A stretch of 64,000 nucleotides of DNA from Oehlia diaphana (GCA_003833135.1 QZLH01000099.1:1-64000); one strand, 5' to 3'. Positions 45,552 to 57,170 are shown, counted from the first letter of the stretch. Program-made: numbers and translations. Notes: generated by a model from the sequence alone, not told the origin.

Positions 45552-46001
45552 NNNNNNNNNNNNNNNNNNNNNNNNNNNNNNNNNNNNNNNNNNNNNNNNN
45601 NNNNNNNNNNNNNNNNNNNNNNNNNNNNNNNNNNNNNNNNNNNNNNNNNNNNNNNNNNNNNNNNNNNNNNNNNNNNNNNNNNNNNNNNNNNNNNNNNNNN
45701 NNNNNNNNNNNNNNNNNNNNNNNNNNNNNNNNNNNNNNNNNNNNNNNNNNNNNNNNNNNNNNNNNNNNNNNNNNNNNNNNNNNNNNNNNNNNNNNNNNNN
45801 NNNNNNNNNNNNNNNNNNNNNNNNNNNNNNNNNNNNNNNNNNNNNNNNNNNNNNNNNNNNNNNNNNNNNNNNNNNNNNNNNNNNNNNNNNNNNNNNNNNN
45901 NNNNNNNNNNNNNNNNNNNNNNNNNNNNNNNNNNNNNNNNNNNNNNNNNNNNNNNNNNNNNNNNNNNNNNNNNNNNNNNNNNNNNNNNNNNNNNNNNNNN
46001 N
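45552..46001. other. Assembly gap (450 N)
   Basis: Unknown bases. The 115 bp just left of the gap (45437-45551) are identical to 46205-46319 on its right side. Confidence 0.98.
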
Positions 46002-46002
46002 A

Positions 46003-46356
46003 CCATTTAGTTCTTCAATATTTTGGAAATTAGAAGCAATAAATAATCCAATTGATTGGTGGAATGGATTTCAACAAGAAGTACCAGTTCTTAGTAAATT
46101 TGCAGTAAAATTAATGTCAATTCCAGCATCAAATGCTGCTTCAGAAAGAAATTGGTCAAATTTTGGATTTATTCAAAATATAAGAAGAAATAGATTAACA
46201 AATGAAAGAACTTTTAAATTAGTATCTGTATATTCTAATCTTCGTTTAGCTAATAATCAAAAATTAAATGATGATAATATAAATGAAGAAGAATCAGAAA
46301 ATTTAGATGAAATTATAGTAATTGAAGAATCTGAAGAAAGTAATATTGAACATTAA
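46003..46356 (+). CDS. hAT transposase C-terminus (inner element), 5' end in the gap
   Basis: The frame is open from the first known base after the gap and encodes SSIFWKLEAINNPIDWWNGF, PVLSKFAVKLMSIPASNAAS, ERNWSNFGFIQNIRRNRL and an acidic tail ending ESEESNIEH. WW plus the PASNAASERNWS motif is the hAT family dimerisation domain (PF05699). No stop or frameshift is seen in 118 codons. The right end of this element is at 47198. The rest lies in the gap or is missing. Confidence 0.8.
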   Translation, partial: PFSSSIFWKLEAINNPIDWWNGFQQEVPVLSKFAVKLMSIPASNAASERNWSNFGFIQNIRRNRLTNERTFKLVSVYSNLRLANNQKLNDDNINEEESENLDEIIVIEESEESNIEH

Positions 46357-47198
46357 ATATTTATAATATAAATTTTATATTATATAAGGTTATAGTTTAT
46401 TTATTTATTTTATTAAAAATTTTATATATTTTATATTTTTTATGTATTAAACATTTTATTAATAAATAAATTTTTTATATTAAATATTATATAATTATAT
46501 AATAAATTTTAATTATCAATAATATAACTTTTAAAATCAAAAATTGTATATATTTTTATATACTTTACAATGAAGTTTACTTAAAATATTAAAATAAGTT
46601 TTAAAAGTAAATTTTAAGAAAAATTAACTTTTTTGATTTTTTTTCTTATTTTATATAGATAAAACCAAATTTTGGATTTATAACCTTTTTTGGTGCCTTA
46701 AATAAACTTGTAAATCATATAAAAATACATATAAATAATGTGAAAAAAAGTGAAAATATATAAAAAATATGATAATAATCACATATCTGTATTTAAAAAA
46801 TATTATTTATATATAAAAAACAATTATTTATCATTTTTAACAGTTAATTTCTAATTAACTACTGGCTTAATTTTTATAAAATTTGATTTATTTAAATCTT
46901 TTTAATTAAAAGTTTTATTTTCTAGGTGTTTTGGAATAGAGTTTATTTAATTTTAAAAAGTATAATAAATTTTTAATTTTTTAATTTGTAATTTTAAGTA
47001 ATTTTAATTATAAAAGTCATTTAAATGTATAGTTAATAATGTTAATTTTGATTGTAATAGTTTAATCTTTACTTTATCTTTTATATTTACTGATTAAAAT
47101 AGTCAAATTAACAAATTTATGAATATAACCGTTATATAATGTTATATATGTTATATAACCGTTATATAACATATATAACCGTTATATGCCCATCTCTA
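46357..47198 (+). mobile_element. 3' non-coding end and right terminus of the inner hAT element
   Basis: The end, read on the minus strand, is TAGAGATGGGCATATAACGG, a typical hAT terminus, followed by repeats of ATAACCGTTATAT (47128-47187) in both orientations. The 8 bp outside are GCTGCAAT; the matching left copy was not found because the left terminus is missing at the gap. Confidence 0.7.
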
Positions 47199-47204
47199 GC
47201 TGCA

Positions 47205-48337
47205 ATATGCGATGCTTTAAAAAATGTGACAACTATATTGCAGTGATGAAGTAATTTTTCGGCAAAAGGAATTTTAATAATATTTTGAGAAATAAGATTA
47301 AAACAGTGCGCAATGCACCTTAAATTCATAATATTTGGATATTTCAAAGAAATTGCTCTTCTAGCTGCTGAAATATTGGCAGCATTATCTGAAACAATTG
47401 CTTCAATTTTTTTTGGTTCAATTTTTTGGATCATTTTATCAATCTTATTTGTTAAAAATTCAGTTGTATTATGTTCTGAACTGAAATTTTGCAAAGAATA
47501 TAAATATTCTTCGCGTGATGGTATTATTAACATAAAACCCCAAATAGATTGTTGTTTAGGATCAGTCCACCCATCAATTGCTAAAAAATAATTGCTTAAA
47601 TAAATTTAATTTAATATATATACTAGTATATATATAATATTCGTTGTAAAATACTTACCTATAGTAAAATTTTCATTTCTTTCAATAATTCGATCAACTC
47701 TAACATTTACTTTAGCAACTTCAGTTTCCAAAAGAGTTTCCGTTAAATGTGTACGAGATGGTGGATCATAATTTGCATTTAAACTTTTCAATAAGTTAAT
47801 TATCAAGAGATTTTCTATGATCCAAAATAGAATACCGCAACAGATGAACGCTCATACAAGTCCACAATCAATTTCATTAATCCAATTACTATTTAATTTT
47901 TCCTTTTTCTGAAAGTGATCATTAATTTTAGCAGAACAAGCAGAAGCTTTATTTTTTCCATTTTTTGTTATTTTTTGTTTTTTAAATGCATTTTGATCAT
48001 TACTTTCAGCTTCATTATCAGATAAATAATATTCTCTTTTGTTTTCATTTTTTTTTGCTACAACTCGGATAAAATATGATCGTACATCAGCTGGTATATT
48101 TGTACCAGTACAATGATTTGCAATATGTGCTCTAAGACTAGCCGGTTTCCCTTTATTCCATTTTTTATTACAAAAACTGCATATTGCTTCATAATGACCA
48201 TTACCACGGCTTTTACCTCTCTTTATATATTGCCAAATATCTGTAAAAGGCCGTCCAGAATTTTTTTCCTTTGGATTATTTATTTCATTATCACTAAAAA
48301 TTACTATATCACCTTGTGGCTGAGAGGGTTCTGCCAT
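47205..48337 (-). pseudogene. N-terminal part of the outer hAT transposase (BED finger)
   Basis: It starts at 48337 MAEPSQPQGDIVIFSDNE. The BED-type zinc finger is FTDIWQYIKRGKS then CSFCNKKWNKGK and LRAHIANHC (C-x2-C..H-x3-4-H/C). It continues with NSNWINEIDCGLV, then SLNANYDPPSRTHLTETLLE, a probable intron near 47600-47660, FLAIDGWTDPKQQSIWGFML (first catalytic Asp region), IEAIVSDNAANISAARR (second) and LRCIAHCFNLISQNIIK. Reading stops at SHIAA where the inner hAT element begins. The halves are separated by about 1.8 kb of insertion and gap. Confidence 0.8.
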
Positions 48338-48655
48338 TAGTTTAAACTTTAAAGTAGTGCTTAACAAATAAAACAAGTAAAGTGATGTAAAACAAATAAA
48401 AAAAGAAACGTGTAATACGTAATGGCGTAGTGCATACTTTTATATTTAAATATGTACAGTGTAGATCAGAAAATCAATGTATTACAATAGTATTACAATA
48501 CTACCTTTTTTTTATAACCGTAATATTACTACCTTTATAGCCGTAATATTACTACTTTAATACAACACTTTTTAGACTTAAGGTAGTAATAGGTTGCAAC
48601 TTTTACTACCTCGACACAAAGTAGTAATAACTAATTACATACTACATCCTTAGTA

Positions 48656-50210
48656 CTAAGTGTAAAAAAGATTAAACCATCCAGTTTTATCTGCTTAATC
48701 ATATCCTTTAATTTGTTATATTGAGCATATCAAAGTTGACAAGAATTACGTAAACCTTCTCCAAATCGTATGATTTTATTGGCCATATAGTTATTACCTT
48801 AGATAATTCTTTCCTAAATATCTGTAACAGTAATTTGCACATCAGTAAGATTTTACTTAACGTATACCTTTTCTTCTTGCAGTGTCCACTAACGCATTTG
48901 AGAATTCAATACTAATGAGCATGACACATAAATCTTCTGTTCTTATATTGAAGAAGGTGCTTGAAATACTCAGCAGGCTTTATATCTTTAATATGTTTTG
49001 TGTGAAGATCTGCACTTCCAGTTGGGTATAAGGTTAGGAATGTGTATGCTATATAACCTGACGTTTAGAATTTATTAACAGGATTTCCATTTATTTGTAG
49101 CCACATTATAGGATGATTTTTATTTTGTATTCAATCAAGTGTGTTTCTAATAACAGTATCTTTCCAATTAGCTGAGGGTGGAAGTGGAATGAAAGTATGT
49201 ATAATAATGTCATCCTCATTTTTGTTGTAATCAACATCTTCATTAATATCCTGAAGTTAGTCATCAATTGTGCCATCAATTGGCAGAAACTGGAGAATTT
49301 CATAATCAATGATTACATTAGCGTAATAATGAATATATTATTTTAACCAAATTAATGTTTGAGCGACTTTATTATGATGAACTTTGAAATTCCTAAATAC
49401 TTCTGCATTGCTCACAGATTGATAACATATGATAAGAACATCTAATAAAGATGGATGTCTAGGAAACTTTAAAGTAAATTCTTGGACATTTTGAGAAAAG
49501 TTGATAACATTTTCTTGATATCCATGCTGTTTTTCACGAAGTCTATAAACTGACATCATAGGAAATATTTGTGCAACTAATATTTCCTCAACTCCTGTGA
49601 GATCACAAAGTTCATCAGGTACTTCGCTTAGATTCATATTGTTTTCTTTCAAAAATTTTTTGGCTGTTTTTCTTGATGGCAATATCAATATTCCTCCTAT
49701 AATTACAATTGATAGAAAACTTTCATTGCACATTATGCAAAGTGAATGTTTAAATTTATTAACTTTGTTATAAAATTTCTTTAGAAGATCTTGCTCAAAT
49801 TCATTAAGTACATCAGCATCGGTAATATGTGTGTCTGCACCATCTTTTATGCCATTACCTTCTGCGCTGTCTGTATCACTATCTTGAGACTTTTGCTACA
49901 GATTTTGTTATTGCGAATTCAAGTCTTAGGTCATTGTATTTTGAATGATTTTCAGGTATTTTCTTCGTTCACAGTGGTAAATAAGGCATTTTTCACATTA
50001 TTCGTCCATTTCTGTTGCTAATTTTACGTATTTTTATTCTTTGTCATATGATCCACATGCCTCTCTCTTTTCAATATTTGTATTTTCCCTTGCTATTTTT
50101 TGCTGCGTAATTTTACATTACTTTGTAAGGCGTGTTTCATGTTGACTAGATGTTTTATTCTCTTTAACTTTACGCTTTTGAAGTATATCACGGCTTATGA
50201 ATTTATTATC
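48656..50210 (-). pseudogene. Helitron (RepHel) N-terminal remnant
   Basis: Minus-strand pieces in order: DNKFISRDILQKRKVKENK (basic repeats), CNESFLSIVIIGG, then AENN-like NMNLSEVPDELCDLTGVEEI, PMMSVYRLREKQHGYQENV, INFSQNVQEFTLKFPRHPS, VHHNKVAQTLIWLK, a segment of acidic linker, INGNPVN..SGYIAYTFLTLYPTGSADLH, IKDIKPAEYFKHLLQYKNRR and, closest to 48656, MANKIIRFGEGLRNS and KDMIKQIKLDGLIFFTLS. These match the DUF6570-like region and the Helitron_like_N start. Many stops. It breaks off at the hAT end at 48655; the Rep catalytic motif and helicase are absent from the window. Confidence 0.8.
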
Positions 50211-50214
50211 TATT

Positions 50215-51185
50215 ATGCATGCTATAGAGAAACTCCATAGTAGTTTGTATTTTACTTTTGTTAATTGAACATTGCATATGATGATCATCATGCCAGATTG
50301 CCGTATTTAGAATAAATATTGGTGATATTTATGCTTACGATTTATTTTTACTAATTTTCAATTGTTATTAATAATTAACATGTGACAATAGTATGATTTA
50401 CAAATGATAAAATAATATTCAAATTTTATTAATACATACATTCAATTATTACATTTTATATTTATGAATTATTACTCGCAATGCTGCAAAAGTAATTAAA
50501 TAACAAAATTTTTTCACTCTGAACCTCCAACAGTTTCTATTTTCTAGTACTAAATGATCATCTAACAATCATTAATAATCACTAAAATAATCAAATGAAC
50601 AATATAAACAATATATGGTCGTGATTTTCCATTTTACATTCAAAAATATTACTAATTAATAATTTTATATATAAATAGATTTTTAATATTTATTATAAAA
50701 TAAATAATTATACAGAAACTATTAAACAAATATAAAATATATAATGAGAATCATAAACTTCGTAGTTATACTATTAAAGCAATGTATTACTAAACCTATG
50801 CTAAATATGACTTTAGCAAGATATTCTTATGTGAAATAAAAGAAATTTTATGCATTTTGCCAGCTGGTAGGATAGCTTATGATCTCTAATCTCAAGCCAA
50901 TTTACATAAGAAATAATAACTAATGCTAACTAAATATCAAAATAATTTAATATTATATTTGCTGCAGTTAAGTTGAACATGATTCAAGCATCAAAAACAT
51001 AATTGCAGAACATTTTGGTGAATTTGACTGTTTATTATTTTGAAGTGTATAAAAGAAATTGCAAAGAAAATTAAAAAAAAAATAGTTTATTCATTGATTA
51101 AAAATAGTTTAACGTATTAGAAAATATACTCTATTTATAAGTTATGTATATCATGTGATATAATAAGATACTAACTGATAGGTAA
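50215..51185. other. Non-coding, nothing recognised
   Basis: AT-rich spacer with no frame, repeat or RNA signature that I can defend. Confidence 0.4.
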
Positions 51186-51187
51186 CC

Positions 51188-51442
51188 TAGTGGTCCGAAT
51201 CGGTGATCTGTTGATCCGTACGGATCATATCTGTTTGACAAATTTCTTAACCGGTTAAAAAATCCGTTTTTAACCTTAGATAACTGGATATAACCTGCGG
51301 TTAAAAACGGATAAATAAATAATTATAATTTAATTTTTTTCGATAACAAATAATTTTTTTATTTTTATTTTATTGCAATAATTGTATACATAAATTTTTA
51401 TGTATTCAAATACATGCTAAATATATTTTAATCATCAGCATG
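51188..51442. mobile_element. Detached end of the hAT family found at 53.7-57.2 kb
   Basis: 255 bp starting TAGTGGTCCGAATCGGTGAT are nearly identical to 53697-53951 (left end of the complete element) and break off at CATCAGCATG, where a single N follows. The other end of this copy is not present. Confidence 0.85.
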
Positions 51443-51443
51443 N

Positions 51444-51905
51444 GGGTAAGTGTTGTTGAGAGTATCCGCAATTTCAAAGCTTGTTGCACCAGCACGGGAA
51501 CGAGCAAGCAGACCAAGGTGACGCCATTTTTTTGGACTTAAAATTTTTGGCCTTCCTGGCCAACAACGCTGTTTTAAATCCTTGGTTTTTTTTAACTGAG
51601 ATGTCCACCGATATAATGTCCTTAGTGGGAGCTTTGTAATTTTGTGAAGTTCATTTACATTTCGTGTTCCATTTTGCTATAACGTCTTAACAAGTTTACG
51701 GCGCTTTTTAAGGGGAAGTTTTTGCATCATTGTGACGTCATACTGGACCTGGGGAACTCTGGTGCCCAGTTTATTTATATAAGCTGATCAGTGTAACATG
51801 GTAAACAAATAAACAAAAAATTGGTTCGTGTTATCCAATTAGATTTGACGTAGATCATCAATTTTGCCACATGATCTCTACTGCCAGTTTTTTCTGCCAC
51901 TACTG
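51444..51905 (-). mobile_element. Tc1/mariner-type element, 5' fragment
   Basis: Outer end on the minus strand: CAGTAGTGGCAGAAAAAACT, preceded by TA. The transposase N-terminus starts at 51730: MMQKLPLKKRRKLVKTL, an in-frame TAG, QNGTRNVNELHKITKLPLRT, LYRWTSQLKKTKDL, CWPGRPKILSPKKWRHL. The helix-turn-helix and the GRPK/GRPR-type motif between the two HTH units are typical of Tc1/mariner. It stops at the N at 51443, so the catalytic domain is missing. Confidence 0.75.
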
Positions 51906-51909
51906 TAAA

Positions 51910-52545
51910 ATATTACAAAAATAATTGTTCACAAAGTGAAGCGATACTCTCCAGGTATTTTCATTCCCAAAAATTTTCATGTAGTGGAAAGAGCTCTGCT
52001 AAATAGAGATACTTGTTATATTTACCATACTAGTACCAATTGAGAAGTAATGCCGATAGCAATCTGGGATAAACATTCTCAGGATAAAGAAATAAAGTAA
52101 TTACAGTATTTTTTTGTTGATCGATATGAGAGATTACACAAATTATGGATTAGCATTTATTACACATGCAATAATTTTGAAAAAGATAAAAACAAAATTA
52201 GGGAATTACAGATTAATTCCAATATGTGGAGACGTTAAAATATTGTGGACGATATTATACTATACATAGTAGATATTATTGTATTTTATTATCACACCTA
52301 AATCATTAAATGTTACGAATAGCTACATTATCATAGTATAAAAAACAGTTACTATTTTTTCCTATTATGTATAGTTTGTGTGTGTTATACCATGTAGTGT
52401 TTTTAATAAAAAAGGTATAATTTCTGTGATATAGTATTGAAAAATCATCAAAACACTTACTGGGTATACTCTTTTTGGTTAGATTTTACTAGATGAATTT
52501 GGAAAAAAAATGGTTGTAAAATTATTTTAATCTATAATTTATTTA
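51910..52545. other. Non-coding, nothing recognised
   Basis: AT-rich, no supported feature. Confidence 0.4.
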
Positions 52546-52548
52546 ATA

Positions 52549-52597
52549 ATCCTACTCCTACTCCTACTCCTAATCCTAATCCTACTCCTACTCCTAA
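52549..52597. repeat. CCTACT/CCTAAT hexamer microsatellite
   Basis: About eight hexamer-like units of CCTACT and CCTAAT. The foldback element at 52600 is inserted in or beside it; the right flank of that element resumes TACTCCTTATC. Confidence 0.8.
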
Positions 52598-52599
52598 TT

Positions 52600-53333
52600 G
52601 TGTTCTGAACAGATTGGATCAGATCAGATTTGAGATGAATCCAATCTGATCTGAATTCGTAACAAAAATAAATGGATTCAATCCGATCTGAATTCAGATC
52701 AAAAAAAATTGGATCTGATCTGATCCAAATCTGAAACAAACTTGATTTGATTCAGTCTGAATTCAATTCAGATTTATCTGATCTGACCCGAATCTGAAAT
52801 TTAAAAAAATGCTTCGCAACATTTTTTTAACAATTTTAAATAAAAAATATTGCAAAACGTTTTTTATTTTTAATTTAAAAGAAAATAAACTATTTTGCAA
52901 CAGTTTTTTAACTATTTTAATAAAAAATGTTGCAAAATGTTTTTTACTTGTAATATAAAGTAAAAAAAACTGTTTCGCAACAGTTTTTTAACTATTTTAA
53001 TAAAAAATGTTGTGAAATATTTTTTATTTTTAATTTATCAAAAAAAACATTTCGCAACATTTTTTTAACAATTATAATAAAAAATGTGAAATATTTTTTA
53101 TTTTAATTAAAAACTATTTCACAATAGTTTTGGATCAGATCTGATTCAGATCCGTTCAAATCAATCTAATCTAATTTGTTTTAATGAATTGTTGATCCAA
53201 TCTGATTTGATCTGAAATGGATCAAATTTTTTTGATTTGAATCAGATCACGGATCATAAAATATATGATCTGATCTGATCTGTCACAGATCAGATCTGCA
53301 GATACGAATTAGATCAGATTTTTTTTGGAACAC
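52600..53333. mobile_element. GATCAGAT-rich foldback element, 734 bp
   Basis: The ends are GTGTTC and GAACAC. Both arms contain many GATCAGAT / ATCTGATC strings in both orientations, allowing extensive pairing. The centre (52810-53125) holds four diverged tandem units of about 80 bp built on TTTCGCAACA..TTTTTTAAC..AAAAAATGTTG. Flanks are TACTCCTAATT (left) and TACTCCTTATC (right), 9 of 11 positions equal; because a CCTACT repeat adjoins, this duplication is suggestive only. Confidence 0.65.
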
Positions 53334-53339
53334 TACTCC

Positions 53340-53688
53340 TTATCAATTATAAAGTAATGGCTTACCCACCTCTTCTTGTGAATTCACGGCTTATTTATAA
53401 TTTTTTTAAAAATTTTTTAATTTTTAATTAATAAATAGTAAATTTAATTAAAACTAAAAAAGTAAGAAATTAAAATAAAATCTGTTTTTTAATGAAAAAA
53501 TAAATTTTTTATGTAATGTTTGATTACACAAATTACTTGGATGTTTATATTAAGAAAAAATGGAATACTATGATCAAATCATGACATAATGAACTCTTTC
53601 ACATGAGATATTTACATAATATTTCTGAACATCTTACGCATAAACTCACGTTTAACTCTATTTTGCACTTCTTTAATAATAATGTTAA
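53340..53688. other. Non-coding spacer
   Basis: Nothing recognised. Confidence 0.4.
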
Positions 53689-54059
53689 CTATATAATAGT
53701 GGTCCGAATCAGTGATCCGTTGATCCGTACGGATCATATCCGTTTGACAAATTTCTTAACCGGTTAAAAAATCCGTTTTTAACCTTAGATAACCGGATAT
53801 AACCTGCGGTTAAAAACGGATAAATAAATAATTATAATTTAATTTTTTTCGATGACAAATAATTTTTTTATTTTTATTTTATTGCAATAATTGTGTACAT
53901 AAATTTTTATGTATTCAAATACATGCTAAATATATTTTAATCATCAGCATGAGCGTAACTCTTCCATTTTTCTATATTAAATAAATTTTAAATTAAAAAA
54001 AAGTTAAAAAAAAAAACAATAATTTAACTTATACATACATTACTTTTAGATATCTGAAC

Positions 54060-56923
54060 TTATTTTTCAGCAAATATAGATCCAACCAAATCCCAATTTC
54101 GTTTTAAAAAAAGGAGGTGTTCAAATGTTGAAGGTGAAAGACTGGTACGTCGAACTGTCATAAGATTTCCAGCGTCACTAAATAGTCTTTCACTTGGTGT
54201 GGAAGTTGCAGGAATTGCCAAGTATTTACGTGCCATCTTTGATAAAATGGGAAATCGATTTTCATTCTTAGACCACCAATTAAAAGGACACTCAGAAAAA
54301 CCAATTTCCTCAATCCTTAGATATTCGGTAATTTCATCACCACGTTCATATCTTCTACTGAACATACTTGCCAATAATGAATTTGTTGGATATTCTTCAT
54401 GACAATCCTTTTCCTGTTCGCTATACTCTAATTTCATCTCATTATAAATTGATCTTAATTTCAAATGAATATCACTGTGAAGTTCTGGGGAAATAAAGGA
54501 TAAGGATTTGCAACGAGGATCTAATAATGTTGCAATTAATCCATAGTCTGCTGGGATATTCCAATAGTGAGTAATGGATTCATATAAAGCACTTTTGACT
54601 TTTAAAATTAAATTTTTACAATCTTGTGGTGTACTAATCTTGATCTTACGTTGTTTTGATTGATTATTAGCAATATCCCCATCTTCTGTATCTTCGTATT
54701 CAACGTCATCATCAAATGCTGTATTTGGTTCAGTAAAATCTACAACCTCCACTTCATTAGAATTAGAATCACTTGGTTTTACACCTTTTGTTATTACATT
54801 AATTGCAGGGTACATAAAACTTACAGTTGCATATTGGCTACCACCTAATAATTCAGTTGCATTAGCAAAAGGTTCAAGAATTGGAATCAACTCACTAATT
54901 GCATTCCACTCATTTTCGGTAAGATTGATATCTTTGAGCCGTTTTCCATCTTTTTTTGCTTGTTTATCTGAATCAATACAAAGTGTTGTTATCATAATAT
55001 TAATAAAGTCCTTTATTATAATTAACCGCTTCCAAGCAAGATATGACGAATTCCAACGAGTTTTCACATCAGCAATAACTCGAAGGTATCGATCATTTTC
55101 TTGAAGATTCTATTTAAATATAGATTTATTAATTAGTTATCACAATTAAAAAAATTATCATTAAAATTAATTGATATATTATTTATTATTAATTAATGAA
55201 TAAAATGGTTTATTGTTAAAAAAAATAAAATAAATGATTTTTGTTATGATTTTTGTTAAATTAATGATTTTCGTTAAATAAATAATTTTTGATAAATAAG
55301 AATTTCGTTAAATGATTTTTGTTAAAAAAAATGATTTTCATTAATAATTTTTGTTAAAAATATAATATTTTCGTTATAATTATAATATTTTTCGTTATAA
55401 TTATAATATTTTTCGTTATAATTATAATATTTTCGTTATAATTAGAATAATTTTCATTAAAATTAGAATAATTTTCATTAAAAATATAATAATTTTCGTT
55501 AAATTAGAATAATCTTCATTAAAATATAATAATTTTCGTTAAAATTAGAATAATCTTCGTTAAAAATATAATAATTTTCGTTAAAATTAGAATAATCTTC
55601 GTTAAAAATATAATAATTTTTGTTAAAAAATAATAATTTTCGTACAACTTTCATTAATTAAAATAAATAAATTTATTGAAACTCATTATTATTTGTTAAA
55701 GATCAGGAATTTATATCATTTACCTCGCTAATAACTTGATTCATATTTTTTTGAATTTCTAGAAGTTTTTCTGTTTGCTTTGGAGATGTAAAAAATAACA
55801 TAAGCCGCTTTGCTCTTGCAATTAATACTTCTGCTGGTAAGAGGCCTTTTCCGATTACCAATTGAAGTGTGTGTGCCGTGCAAGGTATTCTAATCAACCC
55901 AGGAATTAATCGTGCAGATTTTACCATATTGCTACCATTATCCGTTGTAATTGTAAATACTTTATCAGTTAATTTCCATTCACTTAAAATGCTCATAATT
56001 TCTTCAGCAATAGCTTCACCAGTATGAGGATATGGTACATATTTGATTGCAAGAATTGCTTCATTTAACTTAAACTGTTTATCAATATATGCACATGTAA
56101 TTCCAATATACCCCATTCTGCTTCGGGCTGTCCACAAGTCAGTAGTTAAAGAGCAACTAATAATATCTGAACCCATTTTATCAACTAAAATGTCTTTGAC
56201 ATTATTATATCCATTTGTAAGTAACTCAAGTATTCTTTTTTCACTTGGTAGTTGATATAAAGGATCAAGTTCATAAATAAACTCAAGGAATCCCTCATCT
56301 TCACGAATACTAAGCGGTTGATGATCCTTTACTAATATGCCAATAAATTTTTGATCAAGTCGTGCTTTTCTTTGTGGATTATCAGAGATAATCTTGCGAA
56401 ACATAGTGTCAATTTGTGGTTGTTGTGTTACTTGTTGCTCTTTCATTTTTCGGTCATGCATTTCTTTAGTAATACCATGCACGGTATTTAAATGGACAAT
56501 ATAGTTACTGGTTGAATAATCCTTTGAATTCATTATTTTTCCACACGGCTGTAAACCATTTTTACCATAAATTTCAACCTGACACTTTACTGTTCGAACA
56601 TATGGTGATTTTGCAACAAGTTTTTCATAATAATTCCAAATCCAACTACGCTCTTCTGAACCTCCTTTTTTCCCTCGTTTTTGTAATGGCTCAGTACTAC
56701 TTTCACCTTCTGTTTTAACAAATAATTCCAGATATTTAGTATGTTTAAAATAATATAGTATTTTATTAGTTAAAGTAGTACCTTCTTTTTCAACGCGTTG
56801 CTTCCTTTTTTGTATATGCTTTTCACTCAATTTTTGATTGGTTATTAGTGGTGTTTGTTGTAATAACTCTTCTTGTTCACTTTCATCTATTTGGATATAG
56901 TTTGAAAATTGTGGCAAAGACAT
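54060..56923 (-). CDS. hAT-family transposase with BED zinc finger, two exons, intact
   Basis: Exon 1 is 56923-55724 (400 codons, start MSLPQFSNYIQIDESEQ) and exon 2 is 55109-54060, joined in phase 0 across a 614-bp intron (GTAAAT, AATAG). The product is 749 residues. It begins with a polar N-terminus; the BED-type finger at about 90-147 has W-x-Y (SWIWNYYE), C (VRTVKC), C (GLQPCGK) and H (YIVHLNTVH). RNase H-like catalytic parts are CSLTTDLWTARSRMGYIG (first Asp) and FTITTDNGSNMVKSA (second Asp), followed by IPCTAHTLQLVIGKG and VKTRWNSSYLAW. The C-terminal dimerisation domain has FNWWSKNENRFPILSKMAR and IPATSTPSERLFSDAGN. No stop or frameshift. It catalyses cut-and-paste transposition and acts in the nucleus. 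Confidence 0.92.
55190..55660. repeat. Minisatellite in the transposase intron
   Basis: About 17-20 units of roughly 20 bp built on AATAATTTTCGTTAAAATTA and AATCTTCGTTAAAAATAT. They fill most of the 614-bp intron. The number and order of variants suggest array growth within the element. Confidence 0.85.
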
Positions 56924-57170
56924 TTTTGTCACGTAAAACACGAGAGAAAATGAAAAATCAGAACAAAAACACTAAAAAGGGAGTGGGAAAAAGCTTTTAT
57001 TACATCATTTAACATATCTGATCAGTTGATCATAATATCCGCCGGATATTCAGTGAATATCCGCTGATCTGGTGAAACCTATCCGTTTAACAAATTTCCA
57101 ATCCGGCTAAACGGATATATCTGGCGGATCAACGGATTGCGGTTTACCGGTTCGGACCACTACTATATAA

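Larger units (their letters stand above)
44556..48655 (-). mobile_element. hAT element (outer), interrupted by a second hAT element
   Basis: The left end TACTAAGGATG (44556) is inverted at the right end (CATCCTTAGTA, ends 48655). The transposase reads on the minus strand in two separated pieces, 48337-47205 (N-terminal) and 45436-44797 (C-terminal). The right end sits inside a Helitron coding remnant. No convincing 8-bp target duplication was found. Confidence 0.7.
53697..57162 (-). mobile_element. Complete hAT transposon, 3466 bp
   Basis: The left end is TAGTGGTCCGAATCAGTGAT; the right end on the minus strand is TAGTGGTCCGAACCGGTAAA. Perfect 8-bp target duplications CTATATAA lie at 53689-53696 and 57163-57170. 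Subterminal regions hold repeated ATCCGTTGATCC / CGGATA strings. It encodes one uninterrupted two-exon transposase, so it is probably young and possibly autonomous. Confidence 0.93.

Noticed and set aside
45545..46006. Long frame made of unknown residues
   Set aside because: It is the run of N in the assembly gap.
44548..48663. Target-site duplication for the outer hAT element
   Set aside because: The flanks AGTGTGGT and CTAAGTGT do not match at any offset I would accept.
51440..51735. Tc1 fragment as a functional transposase
   Set aside because: It has an in-frame TAG after residue 17 and ends at an N before the catalytic domain.
54199..56718. Plus-strand frames inside the hAT element
   Set aside because: Antisense to the intact transposase exons.
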